From assembly GCA_963678705.1 (NCBI GenBank), contig OY783212.1, forward strand, positions 4,960,001 through 5,024,000: a DNA stretch of 64,000 bases, read 5' to 3'. Source of the DNA: Panorpa germanica. Lineage: Eukaryota > Arthropoda > Insecta > Mecoptera > Panorpidae. Position numbers and translations under genes: made by a program. Positions 1 through 11,535 of this stretch are shown here, in pieces (position 1 is the first letter of the stretch; every line of letters starts with the position of its first letter). The notes beneath the pieces were generated by a model. That model was not told where the DNA came from and did not search any database. It saw only the letters and a program-made list of their open reading frames with translations.

Positions 1-672
1 ATAATTAGAACAGTTCAACAATGTGACATTGTTGAACTAACAAATACAACAGTTAAATATAATAAGTACAAGGCAATTGAATTTACTCATTAAATTTTCT
101 ATGCAGCCATATATAAAAATGGACCATCAGACTATAAGTGAGTTTAAGTAATTTTAATACAAGGTATTACAAGACAACTGTTTTAAAACGTTTTACAAGA
201 GGACAGACCGATCCAAGGGGCCAAACATCCCCTAGACCTAATTTTAATTCCGCTAGGAACGAGAGGGGCATTATCCGTGTGCATGAGAGTGAGTGAGACA
301 TATACCTTTATTACCTAATTCCTGGAAAATGGCCGCCTGGTCAAGCTAGTAGGTAGGCATACGATCATTGTACATACTAACAGTACTCAGTCTTACACAT
401 TTTGTTCATCAGAAAATATGTGATGTCTGGTGGCCCTGGGATCTATCTCAAGACAATCTAGCTAATCGGTGCAGTCCATAAAAAATATGAGAATGCGTAC
501 ACTTGTGATAAATTTACCTTAAAACAAAATCATATAGCGTTATCTCTCTTTATTCAATGTATAAATATAGTGTTGTTTCAGTCTGCAGTACGTTGTTACT
601 TACCTACTTCATTATCTCTCACGATATGATTTTCAGATAGATTTTTGGTCTATGAAAATCTTCACTACCCTA
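1..672. other. Intergenic or intronic DNA, no gene seen
   Basis: This AT-rich stretch holds only very short open frames in all readings. No splice-bounded coding segment, tRNA or paired transposon ends were recognised in it. Confidence 0.5.
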
Positions 673-953
673 CAAACAATTTGTCGTATCATAGCAATCT
701 CGTATCAGAGAGCGGTTAGACAGTGTTCGAGAGAACATGTGTGGTAGTACTGGGTAGTACCACGACTTGCACCTCGGCAAACCTCGTTTGGAAAGTATTA
801 GGAAGGCAATCAGAGGGGGTACGGAGCGTTCCGGCCGGTGCAGACATGCTGTCCAAAGCTTCATGTAATGTCTCACTAATGTCTAATAGGATTCCAATCA
901 CCATTCAGAGTGATACGATTCGCATCTAATTGGATTCCGATCAAAATTGTTTG
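673..953. mobile_element. TA-flanked inverted-repeat MITE (CAAACAATTT family), copy 1
   Basis: The element starts with CAAACAATTTGTCG and ends with the inverted counterpart GATCAAAATTGTTTG. The dinucleotide TA lies immediately outside each end, which is the target duplication used by Tc1/mariner-type transposons. It is 281 bp and has no transposase frame, so it is a non-autonomous copy. The GC-richer middle gives short ORFs on both strands, which I treat as spurious. A 123-bp relative lies at 7610-7732 and a decayed one at 1612-1850. The superfamily is inferred from the TA flanks alone. Confidence 0.6.
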
Positions 954-1041
954 TAAAGTATCTGCATTTTGTCAAAAACTGTGCGCAAAATGTATCAGAT
1001 TCTAGTATCACCTCTTCTGCTGTATCATTTTATGTGTGTGA

Positions 1042-1176
1042 CACGCACATACACACACATATAGAGTCGCAGTTGTTTATTATTATTTTTTGTTCCCAGA
1101 CGTGATTTATAGCCCGCGCCACTCTATATTGTAATACCCAGCTTTACAATACCAACACACACATACACACACACTC
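1042..1176. repeat. Two short (CA)n microsatellite tracts
   Basis: ACATACACACAC-type runs occur at about 1042-1060 and 1153-1174, in the same orientation and about 100 bp apart. They are interrupted dinucleotide repeats with no associated gene. Confidence 0.6.
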
Positions 1177-1611
1177 GATTCACGATGGAACATATGGATA
1201 CGTTTACAGCGTGTATTATACTTAAATTTTTTCTCAAAGAAAATTCAATCCCCAACTTAAAACAATGCATAACATTTCTTTAAAATGCTAAATAAATAAA
1301 TATTTATTTATGCAAGGCGTACTTTTTTGTGTTGAGCACTAAGCTAAAGTGAACCATAAAGTATCATAATAATTGAATGTTATTTTATGTTAGATAAATG
1401 TTATTCTTTTTAGGTTCGTACTCGCAGTAAGTATAAACATAAGTTGTTGTACGAGTTTTATACGATATTTTTATTCTCATTATGCAGAATAGTCGTGATA
1501 ACAAAATGTAGTTCGACATGTAATAACCTTTTAAACATTAAATAAACAAATGCTTGCTTGCATTTTGAGGTTATGTACCTACTATCATTCAAAAATATAG
1601 CTACTTCACTA

Positions 1612-1850
1612 GAAACAATTTGGATTCGAAACGTATGAAATTCGAATACGATATTCTAGAACTCGACCTAGAATAGGAATCGATATTTGATATAGGTCGA
1701 CTTATGATTAACAACAAAAAAGAGTACCCGTTTCGAAGGCATTTTGGATCAAAAACGGAGGCGAAAGTTTCAGAAGCAAAAATAAATTGCCCCTACAAAC
1801 ATTCTTTCGTATCGTAGCAATGTCGAATAGGCTGATTACAATTTGAGTAC
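1612..1850. repeat. Decayed pieces of the CAAACAATTT MITE family
   Basis: At 1612 the sequence TAGAAACAATTTGGATTCG resembles one terminus of the family. At 1795 TACAAACATTCTTTCGTATCG resembles the left end of the 673-953 copy, including the following TCGTAGCAATGTCG stretch. No matching right end is visible, so these are probably truncated or rearranged copies. Confidence 0.35.
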
Positions 1851-2316
1851 GGTTTTTCAAAGCACGTTCTAAGCCACAGGTAGAAAATATATTTGAGTAC
1901 GTTCAGGAAAAGAAATTTCGTATTTTAAAGCTTAAGTGTATGGGGTGACTTCAAGCCAGGCCTGACCATGACAGATATGCTAATTGGGAACTTAAGGACC
2001 ACAGGACACGAGTCTGACGGCATCTATTGGACAAGGAGAACACTTAAGATTTCGACATTGGAAAGAGAACACTTAGGCATGTATAACTTCGACACATATA
2101 GATCGTAAGAGTATAAGACCTGACAACACGGGCGGCCTTAGCCATTGCGAGGCCCCGGGGCGGCAGATCTTTGCGAGGCACTTGTTCTTTGTATAATTTA
2201 TGTAAATTGTAAGTAAGTATTTTTGATGATAATTGACGAGAAATAAAATTTTATATTGGACGTTTTATAAAAGTTAACAAGCACAAAGACGACAAATATT
2301 AATGATGATAAGTTAA

Positions 2317-3042
2317 GGGGTTACATGGGTTTCGTCGGGTAAAAAAAGGCCTATTTTCAATATTTTTTTTCCATGTAAAAAATTAATTATTTAATTCAAA
2401 CTTTTTTCTGTCTTATAGATACATATTTAAAGAATAATTTCTGAAATTTTCAAAAAAAAAAAATTAAAACTCTTCTATTGTGACGTCATTTCCGGTGACG
2501 CCTCGAAAAAAAGGTGCGTCCGCGTTGTCAGCATAACTCGTGACAGGATTATCTAAAGTGAAAAAACAAAAATAAGTGTTTTATGTAAGACCATAAACTC
2601 GTGCTTGACGGAAGGAAAAAAAAAAAAAATAAAAATTGGAATTTTGGCAGACATTTTTACAAAAAAATGAAAATTTAGGTAAATTTGCTTGACATTTTGT
2701 TTTTTTTAAAATAGTTGCAATTGAAAAAAAAAAAAATCCTTCCGTCAAGCACGAGTAAATTGTATCTCAAACACCTGTGTAAAATTTCATCAAGATCGGT
2801 TGAGTAGTTTTCGAGAAAATTTGACAACCGACTTTGAAAACACGGTTCCCAGAAAAACGCGTTTAAACTTTTGAGTAACAATGAAACTGACTTGGAGCGC
2901 ACACCTTCCAAAGGCTGTATCTCCGAAACTATTATTCGGATCGACTTGAAAATTTAGTATAATATTCTTGAGATGTTGTAGAAATTATTAAGCCAAAAAA
3001 AAAAAAAAAAAAATTTTGAAGACACGAAACCCATGTAACCCC
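2317..3042. mobile_element. TTAA-flanked (piggyBac-type) MITE nested in the hAT element
   Basis: A 726-bp block is bounded by perfect 19-bp terminal inverted repeats, GGGGTTACATGGGTTTCGT at the left and its complement at the right. TTAA lies directly outside each end (2313-2316 and 3043-3046). The uninterrupted hAT copies at 32 kb and 55 kb have a continuous sequence at this point, the 32-kb copy with a single TTAA, which confirms a clean insertion with TTAA duplication as expected for piggyBac-type transposition. The interior is AT-rich with homopolymer runs and has no transposase. The terminal bases GGGG are not the classic piggyBac CCC(T/A), so the superfamily rests on the TTAA target. Confidence 0.75.
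2598..2755. repeat. Internal inverted repeat within the TTAA element
   Basis: CTCGTGCTTGACGGAAGGA at 2598-2616 is perfectly complementary to 2737-2755. Both arms abut A-runs on the same strand rather than complementary tracts. The 120-bp loop is AT-rich. It could fold into a hairpin or mark an older internal palindrome. Confidence 0.65.
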
Positions 3043-3242
3043 TTAAGGTACATGAATGCCTTAAAATATATACGCAGAGATTCTAGTGGGATTTCTAAAG
3101 AGCGAGGCGCGAGATTCAAATACATATATAGTAATGAATTTTTGTACTTGGGTTGTTGCACGAGAATGTGAGGTCCCTACAAGAGCGAGTTCCCGGGCGG
3201 TTGCCTTGCTTGCCACCCCCAAAGGCCGCCTCTGTCTGAGAA

Positions 3243-6200
3243 TATACATATTAAGAAAACCCTAACAATAAGAAAATTTTAAAAACTGAAAATCCTAAAT
3301 TTATTTTAACTTGAATGAATCCTTGATGGTATAAAGTACTGAGATTTATGTTTAGAGGTATTCCCGTACCCTACTTTAGCATACCACCCAATTAAGTTCC
3401 AGAATTTAATATGCACGAGTAAATCTTGAACGGAAACGGATGTAGGATTTAAAATATCAGAATTATAAGGAATGACATACGCATATAATACATCATCATT
3501 TTCCTTAGATCTCATTTTTATGATGATTACCCAAATCTAAATTTATTACAGATATAATAAAATTCCATATAATAAAACAGAACAGCCTTAATTTACTCTT
3601 AACTGACACGACGCTCCGTCAAATTCCACTACAAAACCTGTTCTAATCACTCAACTACAAACGCGGCACTAATTATAGCGCCATCACTAATTTAAGCTGC
3701 CATCAAAATTCCGTAATGCTAAATATTTCTAAAAGAAGCTGCATAGAGACTTTTATCATACTGTCAGAGGTGGATTAAGCTGACTGGAGTGAAACATTTA
3801 ACGCATTATGTCATTTACTGGCCCGTGTCAACGGACTGCTAAGAAAAGCTATGTAATGTTTATCGTAGTCGAACTATTTTACTATTTTTAAGTACTGAAT
3901 GTATTGCATTTATTTCTGAAACTTTTCTGAAAATTCTCTTCATTAAGAAGCCACTCTTTTTCCTTAATTCGCCACTGCATACTGTGTCTTTTTTTCCAGA
4001 AATATTTTGTAAATTTATTCTAATTAAAATCACTACTCTACTGCGCATGCGTAGTAGTCGTCTCCTTTGTGTTTTAAAGCATCACCTCAGTCTAATAAAT
4101 TTTGCTCTATTTTGGTAGTTTATTTTTAGAATCATTTTTTATCTTACAAACTTTGTGAGTGAATGAAATATGCGATGGAGCATGTTGTTTTACATATAGG
4201 AAACAATGACAAATACATTTTTCAAAGTATTGCGTAAAAAATTAAAAATAAAATACTAAAACTGTGGCATAGTCATTAAGAGAATGTGTTAGAGTGAAAG
4301 AGTTGTTGTTTCAAATCTATGTTAGTGTGAAAGAGAGAAATGATAGTTAATTTTAAATTAGTAACACTGTTACTTATTATTAATGTACTTTTAAGATCTA
4401 AAGGTTAATTTCTTGTAATTTTTTGACTTTAAGTACAAGTTTATTTTAATGAGAACACGCCCCGTGCTAACCAGTCTGTATATATCATGTAACGACAGCT
4501 AATCAATTAAATCTAAGGTGTACTAGTTTCTGTTAGAAAATACACTTTATTAGAGTTACTAATATAATTCATCAACGCTCTCTTCTACGATGTCGCTGAA
4601 ATAATGTTAATCTTTCTATTTCATTAATACTACGAGCGAGTATACCCTTTTCTATGTAGAAAGAATTCTAAAAATGGTATAAAAATAAAGAATTAGGCAA
4701 AAATAAGAAATATATTTTTATGTTAAAGTTCTCAAGAGATATCAATTCTAGAGTTCATTGAGATCTCAATTTCATCAATAAATTCAAAAAAGTCAATAAT
4801 TATATAACTCCTATTTATTAATAACCAATTCCAATCGAAGTATTCTCCGTGTCCAGCAGTTCCCTGAGGTACGCGTCCTGTATTCCATAAGTCCCTGCAT
4901 CAGCATTCTGAGAATAGGCACTTCTGTTCCTCTAGGAGCTTTCATAGTCAGGTCTGGGTTGAACAAGCGCTATCATTTAATATATTAAGAATACAAATAT
5001 AACATAAAATCATGTTACTACAAAATGTAATATATTTTGGTTTGGAAGCAACCTTTTGAAACCTTCTTATCGAGAATCAATGGCAATCGAAAAAGTTTTA
5101 AATCGTAGCAAATTATCACGAACGAAACAAAATGCGTACAGATATTTTTGCTCCAGCTGCTACACGCTTCTACGCCTGTACAAACTTAAACAAGTACAAC
5201 CACAAGGCTACCTGATCTAAAACATTTCATCGCCTTCTTTTGTTCACTACAATTATTATCCCTTCAAAACGCTTTCATGTCATACTTTTCATCAGTACGC
5301 TCCTATTTCCGAACACTTTAACTTATATTACTCCACTGATTGTTTTGATAACTTTGTCGCTTCTTTCCTCTTCCAACACACTACCGCAAACGCATTTCAA
5401 CATGTAGCAGTTGCCCTGTTTATACCATGTTAAAAAATAAGTATATTTAGATTTATAATTAAGGTCTTGTATTACAAAAGCAGATTTTTAATTACATTTG
5501 GTATAAGGAAGTTTTATTTTACATTTTAATGTTCTCATAAAAATGAATAGCGTACGTATCATTGCTGGGTTTTAAGAAACATATTTCTGAAGTGGTAGTT
5601 TCTATGTAGGTCAATGTTGTATTAAAGGAATGGCCATGCTGTCGTAGTGACCTAAAGGCAGTGCGAAGTTTAAACTTGTCGTACACAGATGAGAGGAAAT
5701 TTTTCTCTAACTAATCATGAGTACTAACGACATATTTTTATATGGACATTGATGAAAAATTGATCAAGTTATTCACGCTTATTTAAATTAAGTCTTTCTA
5801 TCTAAGGTACTGTTCATTATTCATTTTAATTATAAGTTTTTGTTTCTTGTTGTATTCGATTCAATTCAACTGTGATTGTAATTGGTTCTAGCTATCGGTA
5901 ACAATAATTTATTTATAACAAATCGTAATGCATATTGATATTTCGTTCTATCATGAATGATAATATTTCGTCTAATTATTCAGCTACTGTAGTGCACACA
6001 GCTCAAACTATGTATTGCATTTATCACTGTTAAACAATCGTTTGGTTAACAGCGCTAATGAAACCATTGCTAGTATTCTTGTTATACATAACACCTAATT
6101 TTTTTTATAAATCTGTTTCAATTTTATATAAAATAGGGTAAATATAAAAGAGTAATAAAAAAGTAGCATGTTATCATATACATACTTGTACAAGTACCGG

Positions 6201-7607
6201 AAATATTGATAAAAGCTTTCTATAGATACAGGAAGTTTATTATACACTTGTCTGATGAGAGCACATGCTTCTAATTTTCAATGAAACAAAAAAAAACAAT
6301 CCCGATAGATTGATGACCGGGAACCGTGACATAAAACTGTATGCATTCCCTGCTCACCGTGCTGGTCCTTCTGTTCCCGGTCCTGGTTCCTGGTTCCTTC
6401 ACCATCCAACTCCTAACTATAAATTGATGAGAAGGAGGTGTATGTTATTTATATTTTTGTTTATACTGCGTTGCGCATGCGTTTTCTTCACCTACTGGCT
6501 GTACACATGCATAAGTCATGTGGATATATTCTTTTATAGCCAGTTTGTACACTGTTAATTAAATTAATTGTTTTAACAGATCGCACATATTATTTTCGCA
6601 GATGCAAATACTACATTTTTTTATTTTTGCTATATGGACACACGCACTACGGAATTAATTCTGGAAATGCCATATGCTGCTGTCGGCATATGTCTTTGAT
6701 AGCTGTATACACTGCATCTCTTTGAACATGCATTAACATGATAAGATATATAAATAGAACAGTATAAAACCTGTCCTTGGCCGAGTCAAGAACTGCATAT
6801 AAACTGAGATGAATTTATCTGCAGTGTGTGCTAAGTAAGTTTTAATAATTAGAATTAAAACCGTGGAATTATTCAGTAGTGGAAGCTAGGCCTAAAAAGC
6901 AAATAGCAGATAATTTATTGCCTGATATAGCAATTTCCTTTAAAACTTCTTTGTGAACAAAATGCGTTGCACGAACTCTTCGAAAGCTCCTCAGCATGTG
7001 TTAGTACTTTAGAATAAACGTCAAATATTCTTCTTCATATATTTTACCGTTTTAAAAGTTTGACATCGACCTAATTTCATTGCCAAGACTTTTTACAAGT
7101 ATCTCGAAATTATGGAAAAAATCTTCCTTATCGTTTTTTCCTGCCAAATTATTTTTATACATCCTAGAAACTTTAAGATATTTCACCAAGTTGCATTTTG
7201 TGACCTTTGGCATAGATGTTTTTTCATTTGGTAATATACCGCGTTTGCAGATAAAGCCTGTAATCAGTGAAGTGTAGTTTTTTAAAACTCGCTAAAATAT
7301 CTGCATAGAGCATAAATCAGAATTTAATTAAACAAATGAGATTATAGCTTTGGTCCTGCTTATAAGAGCCAGGATTAAATTTATATACATCTTGTACATA
7401 AAATATATCTATCCTCTCTCTTTCTACCAATATATGTTCCATATTATTTGTAAATTCTGTTAGGAATTAAGTAAGAAGTAATCTTTAGAATAGCCTTAGA
7501 CAAAATATAGACAACGTCATTGCCGCACGTTCTAGGAACTAGCTAATAAAACTAAACATACTAATCAGTTCGAATCGGCGACAACTAATACAATTTCGGA
7601 AATTCAC
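3243..7607. other. Gene-free AT-rich DNA
   Basis: No supported gene was found in this 4.4 kb. The 97-codon frame at 6265-6558 has no recognisable family. A CAGAGGTGGATTAAG motif near 3766 looks like an isolated hAT terminus. A CGGTCCTGGTTCCTGG micro-repeat occurs near 6380. Confidence 0.45.
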
Positions 7608-7609
7608 TA

Positions 7610-7732
7610 CAAACAATTTCTCTAAGAATCGTACGAATCTAATACCATTCTTATTAGATTCTAATACGATTCTTATTCGATTTTAATATGATTCGTTTTG
7701 CTTTACGACACGATTTTGACCAAAATTATTTG
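7610..7732. mobile_element. Short TA-flanked MITE (CAAACAATTT family), copy 2
   Basis: The 123-bp element begins CAAACAATTTCTC and ends GACCAAAATTATTTG, with TA at both outer edges. Its interior consists of near-tandem repeats of a TTCTTATTAGATTCTAATACG type. It shares termini with the 673-953 element but is less than half as long, so it is an internally deleted relative. Confidence 0.55.
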
Positions 7733-8159
7733 TAAGTTAACGATTAAAGAAATTGCCACTGTCACTGTAAAGTCAGTTCCAGGAGAATTTATATTATTAT
7801 TTTCTTTTTTTAATAATAAATTATGGAAACTTTTCCCAACTGGAACTCTGTAAGATTTAAGAATTAATAATATTCGATTTGACCTACTGAAGAGCGCTTG
7901 AAATTTCAAGGAGAAATCAGTTTACTTCTAAATTAAAGAAGATATAACAGCTATGATTCTTATCACTATGATTCAATTTTGGAGAAGCGACAGTTTTTCT
8001 TCGTAACCACCGATTTCTTAACAGTGTACGTTTTCTAACTTCCTTTAAATTGAACAGTCTTTTTAGGTGTGTTTTTTTATTATTTATTCCAAAGATTTCT
8101 TTAATGATTTTACTATATACATACTTTTAAGTTCTTCTAATCCAAGTTTCACCACATAA

Positions 8160-8420
8160 CAGCTCTTAGTGCGCTCAGCGTCAGCGTCTCGTGGTTACTG
8201 TCGCTGCTGACGTCCTGTCAAGCGTCGACCCGTGCCAGTAAGCACCGCGAGTCGGGACACGCTTAACTGACGCTCGTCGTCTGTCTTGAAGACATTTCTA
8301 AAACTTACAAAACCTCACAAAATATCGGTAGCTCGACTGACGTTCGACAAACAGTGAACAACGTACGCCATGGACCATGGACCATGCAGCGGATCTAAGA
8401 ACAAAATATCTCAGCCAGTT
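8160..8420 (+). promoter_or_regulatory. GC-rich island, candidate 5' noncoding exon or promoter
   Basis: This island stands out sharply from its AT-rich surroundings, with repeated GCGTC/GACGC words. It contains GTGCCA followed by GTAAGC at 8238, a good 5' splice-site match, and the first ATGs appear only near 8370 (CCATGGACCATGGACC), opening a 19-codon frame. This is what an upstream noncoding exon of the + strand gene could look like. Nothing here proves transcription, and a conserved enhancer or a repeat remnant would look similar. Confidence 0.2.
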
Positions 8421-11218
8421 CTGGTTTAGATCTGAAACCATCTAGACATCAAAGTGGAATTTCAGGACCGGGACTAAACCGTGATACGGGATACGGGATA
8501 TGTACCGGTTACGCATGGGGATTCCTGAACTAAATCATATGTTCGTTTCACAATCCCAGTGCACAAAACACGTGGATGTTGTTAATTGTTGTTGTGGTGA
8601 AATCAGTTGGGAATGTTTGTGTTTCTCGTTAGATGAATTAGTGTCAGTTAATGAAAGTGTTTTAGATGTATTGTTTTAAATATTATCGTCATACTAATAA
8701 TAACTATAATTTAATTGTGTGATTACATTTATCTAAAATATGTGTGCTATATTAGATTCGTATAAAAATTAAGAAAATGTATGGTAAATATTGGAATATT
8801 TACAAATTTGTCAAAGAATTGGTGAATTTTTTTAGTATTATCCCAACTATGCAACGGTATTACCTCAAAGTATCAGTGTCTACAATGTTATTACCCGAAA
8901 ATATAAGAGCGGTAATTTTAAATCAACAGAAAAACGCAATATTTTTTTATTTATTATTTTATATATTTTTTTTTAATCCAAAGTACAAACTCTGAGGTTA
9001 GTAATGAAACACAATATCTGACAAATGTCACCGAAATATTCTGTTTTTCTATTTATTTAAAATGACCGGTCTTGTTGAAATGTGTTTATGATGATATTGC
9101 CCCAAAATTTTTGCATTTACAATTATTTTTTAATTTAAATTTGCCTTGATATTGACTGTCATAGCCTTCAATAGTAAATATAATACTTTTACATATAATT
9201 TATAATTCTATTTTAGTATATTCTAGAAAATAAATAATACACTAATTAATTTAGAATCAATTAACAAAAATTTAGTACTTATAGGAAAAGTTTTAGTTAC
9301 ATTCAATATTTCGCTATTAATTTTGTATCTTTGTAAACTATGATTTATACAGCTAAATGTAATATAACATTTACACTTACTCTAAATATATGTATTTATA
9401 ACGATATTTTCTCGATACGATAAATATAGTTAAAAAATACTCGATACAAGGTAAAATTTAAGAAAATCTATTACGAGCTATGCAATTAATTTATCATTGC
9501 ATTTCTCAACCTTTTTTACCTCAATTTTTTAAAATTTGCCGGCTATTTATATTGACGCTGTGCTATGTAGTACAAAAACAAAAGCATGTTAGGACCCATC
9601 CATTCATTACATCACATGTTATGTTAGCAAAAGGACAGATAGAGTCTGAAATGTGTGACAAGACTTGACAAAGGAAGGGAGTCATTAGTTTTGTGACGTT
9701 ATATCTAATTTAAAATTCGACTCAAAAATAGAAGAGAAACAATAAGATCAAAAAATAAAATAAGACTAAAACTTTTTTTTTGTTTTCAAATTTCCAACAG
9801 AGGGGTCCACAATGTTTGACAATGGTGGGGGGTGGTTTAAAAGTCATAAAGTTAGTAATATATAATTTACCCCTTATAAAAATTTTCCTTTCTACCACAC
9901 TTGGAGTAATTAATCAAAGATCACTATTTGGTGATAATAATTTTTTTTAAATATTGTTCATTAATTCAATATATGTTAAATATTTGCTCCTTCTACTTTT
10001 TTAAAAACTAGTTAACCAAAGATATTTTTGTAATTATAATTTATAAAATATGTAAAATTACTTCCGTTCTGAGACGAATGATAGCTTTGTTTTACTCGTA
10101 AGTAATTACATAATTTATAAACTAAAAGTGATTACTTTTTGTTGTACAAGCACAAGTCAGCATAACTGCGATTTCGAGTTTACCATTCCTCAAACTTTTT
10201 AGCAGCAAAGTTGTTAACAAATTCAATAATTATGACGTTCTGCCAGTACAATTAAACAGCTAATATAATCGCTAGTTAGTCAACTTTATTTCATTTAACT
10301 CCACTTTGTTTGAGTTTAGTACTTTGTTTTACGACCACTTTTCATTTCTTATTTATATTTTCTTTAAACAACGCTTTGTAGTACGTAATATTATGCGTGC
10401 GTACGCCTAGACGTAACACAAATTATAATTTAATACGGTAATCAGTGCGTAGCAAAACGAACAGCTGATGCTGATGGCAACAATATTAAAATCCAATTCG
10501 AGAGTCAAAAGCGAAACGAGAAATGAGACTGTAAATCAATGTTTCGGGACTTGTTGTTCTATTCTCTACTATTTGTATTCTCGTGATTCGAGTAGATCGA
10601 CTATGAGTTTGTTGTGTTCAAAGCATCAAGTAAATAACATCAAAATCATTTATTTTTTATTATTGAAAGCAATTATTTCAAGAATTAAAAACAACTGTAT
10701 TTTTTGTAACCATGATTTTTAGATAAGGAAATGTTTGCTTTGAAATATTTGTTTATACATTTTAAACAGGAATTTATTTCAATATTTTATTCTTTTATAT
10801 CGGATCAGTGAGTACGGATAAAAGTGTTTATTCATATTTGGTTTATCCAAAGAAAATATAGTCATGAATCAAAATGACATTGGTTTGAAATTTTTGCGTT
10901 TGATAGACTTAAAAATTTAAAAGGGAAATGCGTATTAAAATTAAAAACCGATTATTAATTTTTTTTAAAATACATTTTGTTAAAGAGTTTTTTGAAAATG
11001 CACAAATTAATATACCTGGATTTGAATTTTCTTTAATACCTATATAGTTTTTTTTTTTGAGAGTGTATAATTGAGTTATTAACAAGATTACAAAGCTATT
11101 CCTTCTCAAATTGTTTATTTCTCAAAGTTTATAAAGTTAAATAAGAGGAGCTTTCATTCGTGAAATATTTTACTTAACCATAACCAAGTAAAATTTACTC
11201 TCATAATTTATAATACGA
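8421..11218. other. Gene-free AT-rich DNA
   Basis: Short frames (for example 8777-8995 and 10468-10722) have AT-driven composition and no family resemblance. A polypyrimidine tract ending CCAACAG near 9799 resembles a splice acceptor but is not followed by convincing coding sequence. Confidence 0.45.
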
Positions 11219-11220
11219 CT

Positions 11221-11535
11221 AGCTGTCCCGGCCACGCGTTGCTGTGACTAACGTTTTTGTCATATTACATTACATAGCGCCATCTATTGAATATTTACTC
11301 AATCTAGTCAACAGAATATTTACTCAATCTATTTATCAACAAATGTCGCCATCTTTTAAAATCAGATAATTAATAATAAATCATAATAATTAATCACAAA
11401 TTGAGATGTAAGCTATCCTATCTTTCAAGTTGGATCAAACTGCACCTGGTGTACAAATTTGATTAAAATCGGTTAAGTAGTTTAGGAGTCCATCGCGAAC
11501 ACACAACGTGACACGTAATTTATATATATTAAGAA
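11221..11535. repeat. Interspersed repeat beginning CTAGCTGTCCCGGCC
   Basis: The segment starts with CTAGCTGTCCCGGCCACGCG and includes the wording 'gattaaaatcggttaagtag' and 'tcgcgaacacacaacgtg'. It ends in a TATATATTAAG tail followed by AAGAAGAAGA. This layout is typical of a very common invertebrate interspersed repeat whose ends read 'ctgtcccggc' and 'tatatatta'. A lone TGTCCCGGCAAG at 34057 and the block at 35000-35210 look related. I cannot assign a superfamily from the sequence. Confidence 0.5.

Larger units (their letters stand above)
2127..3234. mobile_element. Non-autonomous hAT-type element, copy 1, split by a nested insertion
   Basis: Without the inserted 2317-3042 element this is about 380 bp and aligns along its whole length with the copies at 54895-55279 (same orientation) and 32264-32658 (reverse orientation). 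Ends read CACGGGCGGCCTTAG on the left and AAAGGCCGCCTCTG on the right, close to the family form CAG(G)GGCGGCCTTAG. The flanks are cctgacaa and tctgagaa, an 8-bp duplication matching at 6 of 8 positions. An 8-bp target duplication with CAG-type termini is the hAT signature. No transposase is encoded. ORFs at 3061-3249 on the - strand are shadows of the repeat. Confidence 0.75.

Noticed and set aside
6265-6558. 97-codon + strand ORF with Pro/Gly-rich part
   Set aside because: The PSVPGPG stretch is a translation of a CCGGTCCTGGTTCC micro-repeat. It has no conserved domain.
9770-9850. Strong acceptor-like tract followed by an open MFDNGGGWFKSHK frame and a GTTAGT donor-like site
   Set aside because: It looks like an exon of about 50 nt, but the peptide matches nothing in the NAV family and the G-run composition looks repeat-like. 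There is no independent support.
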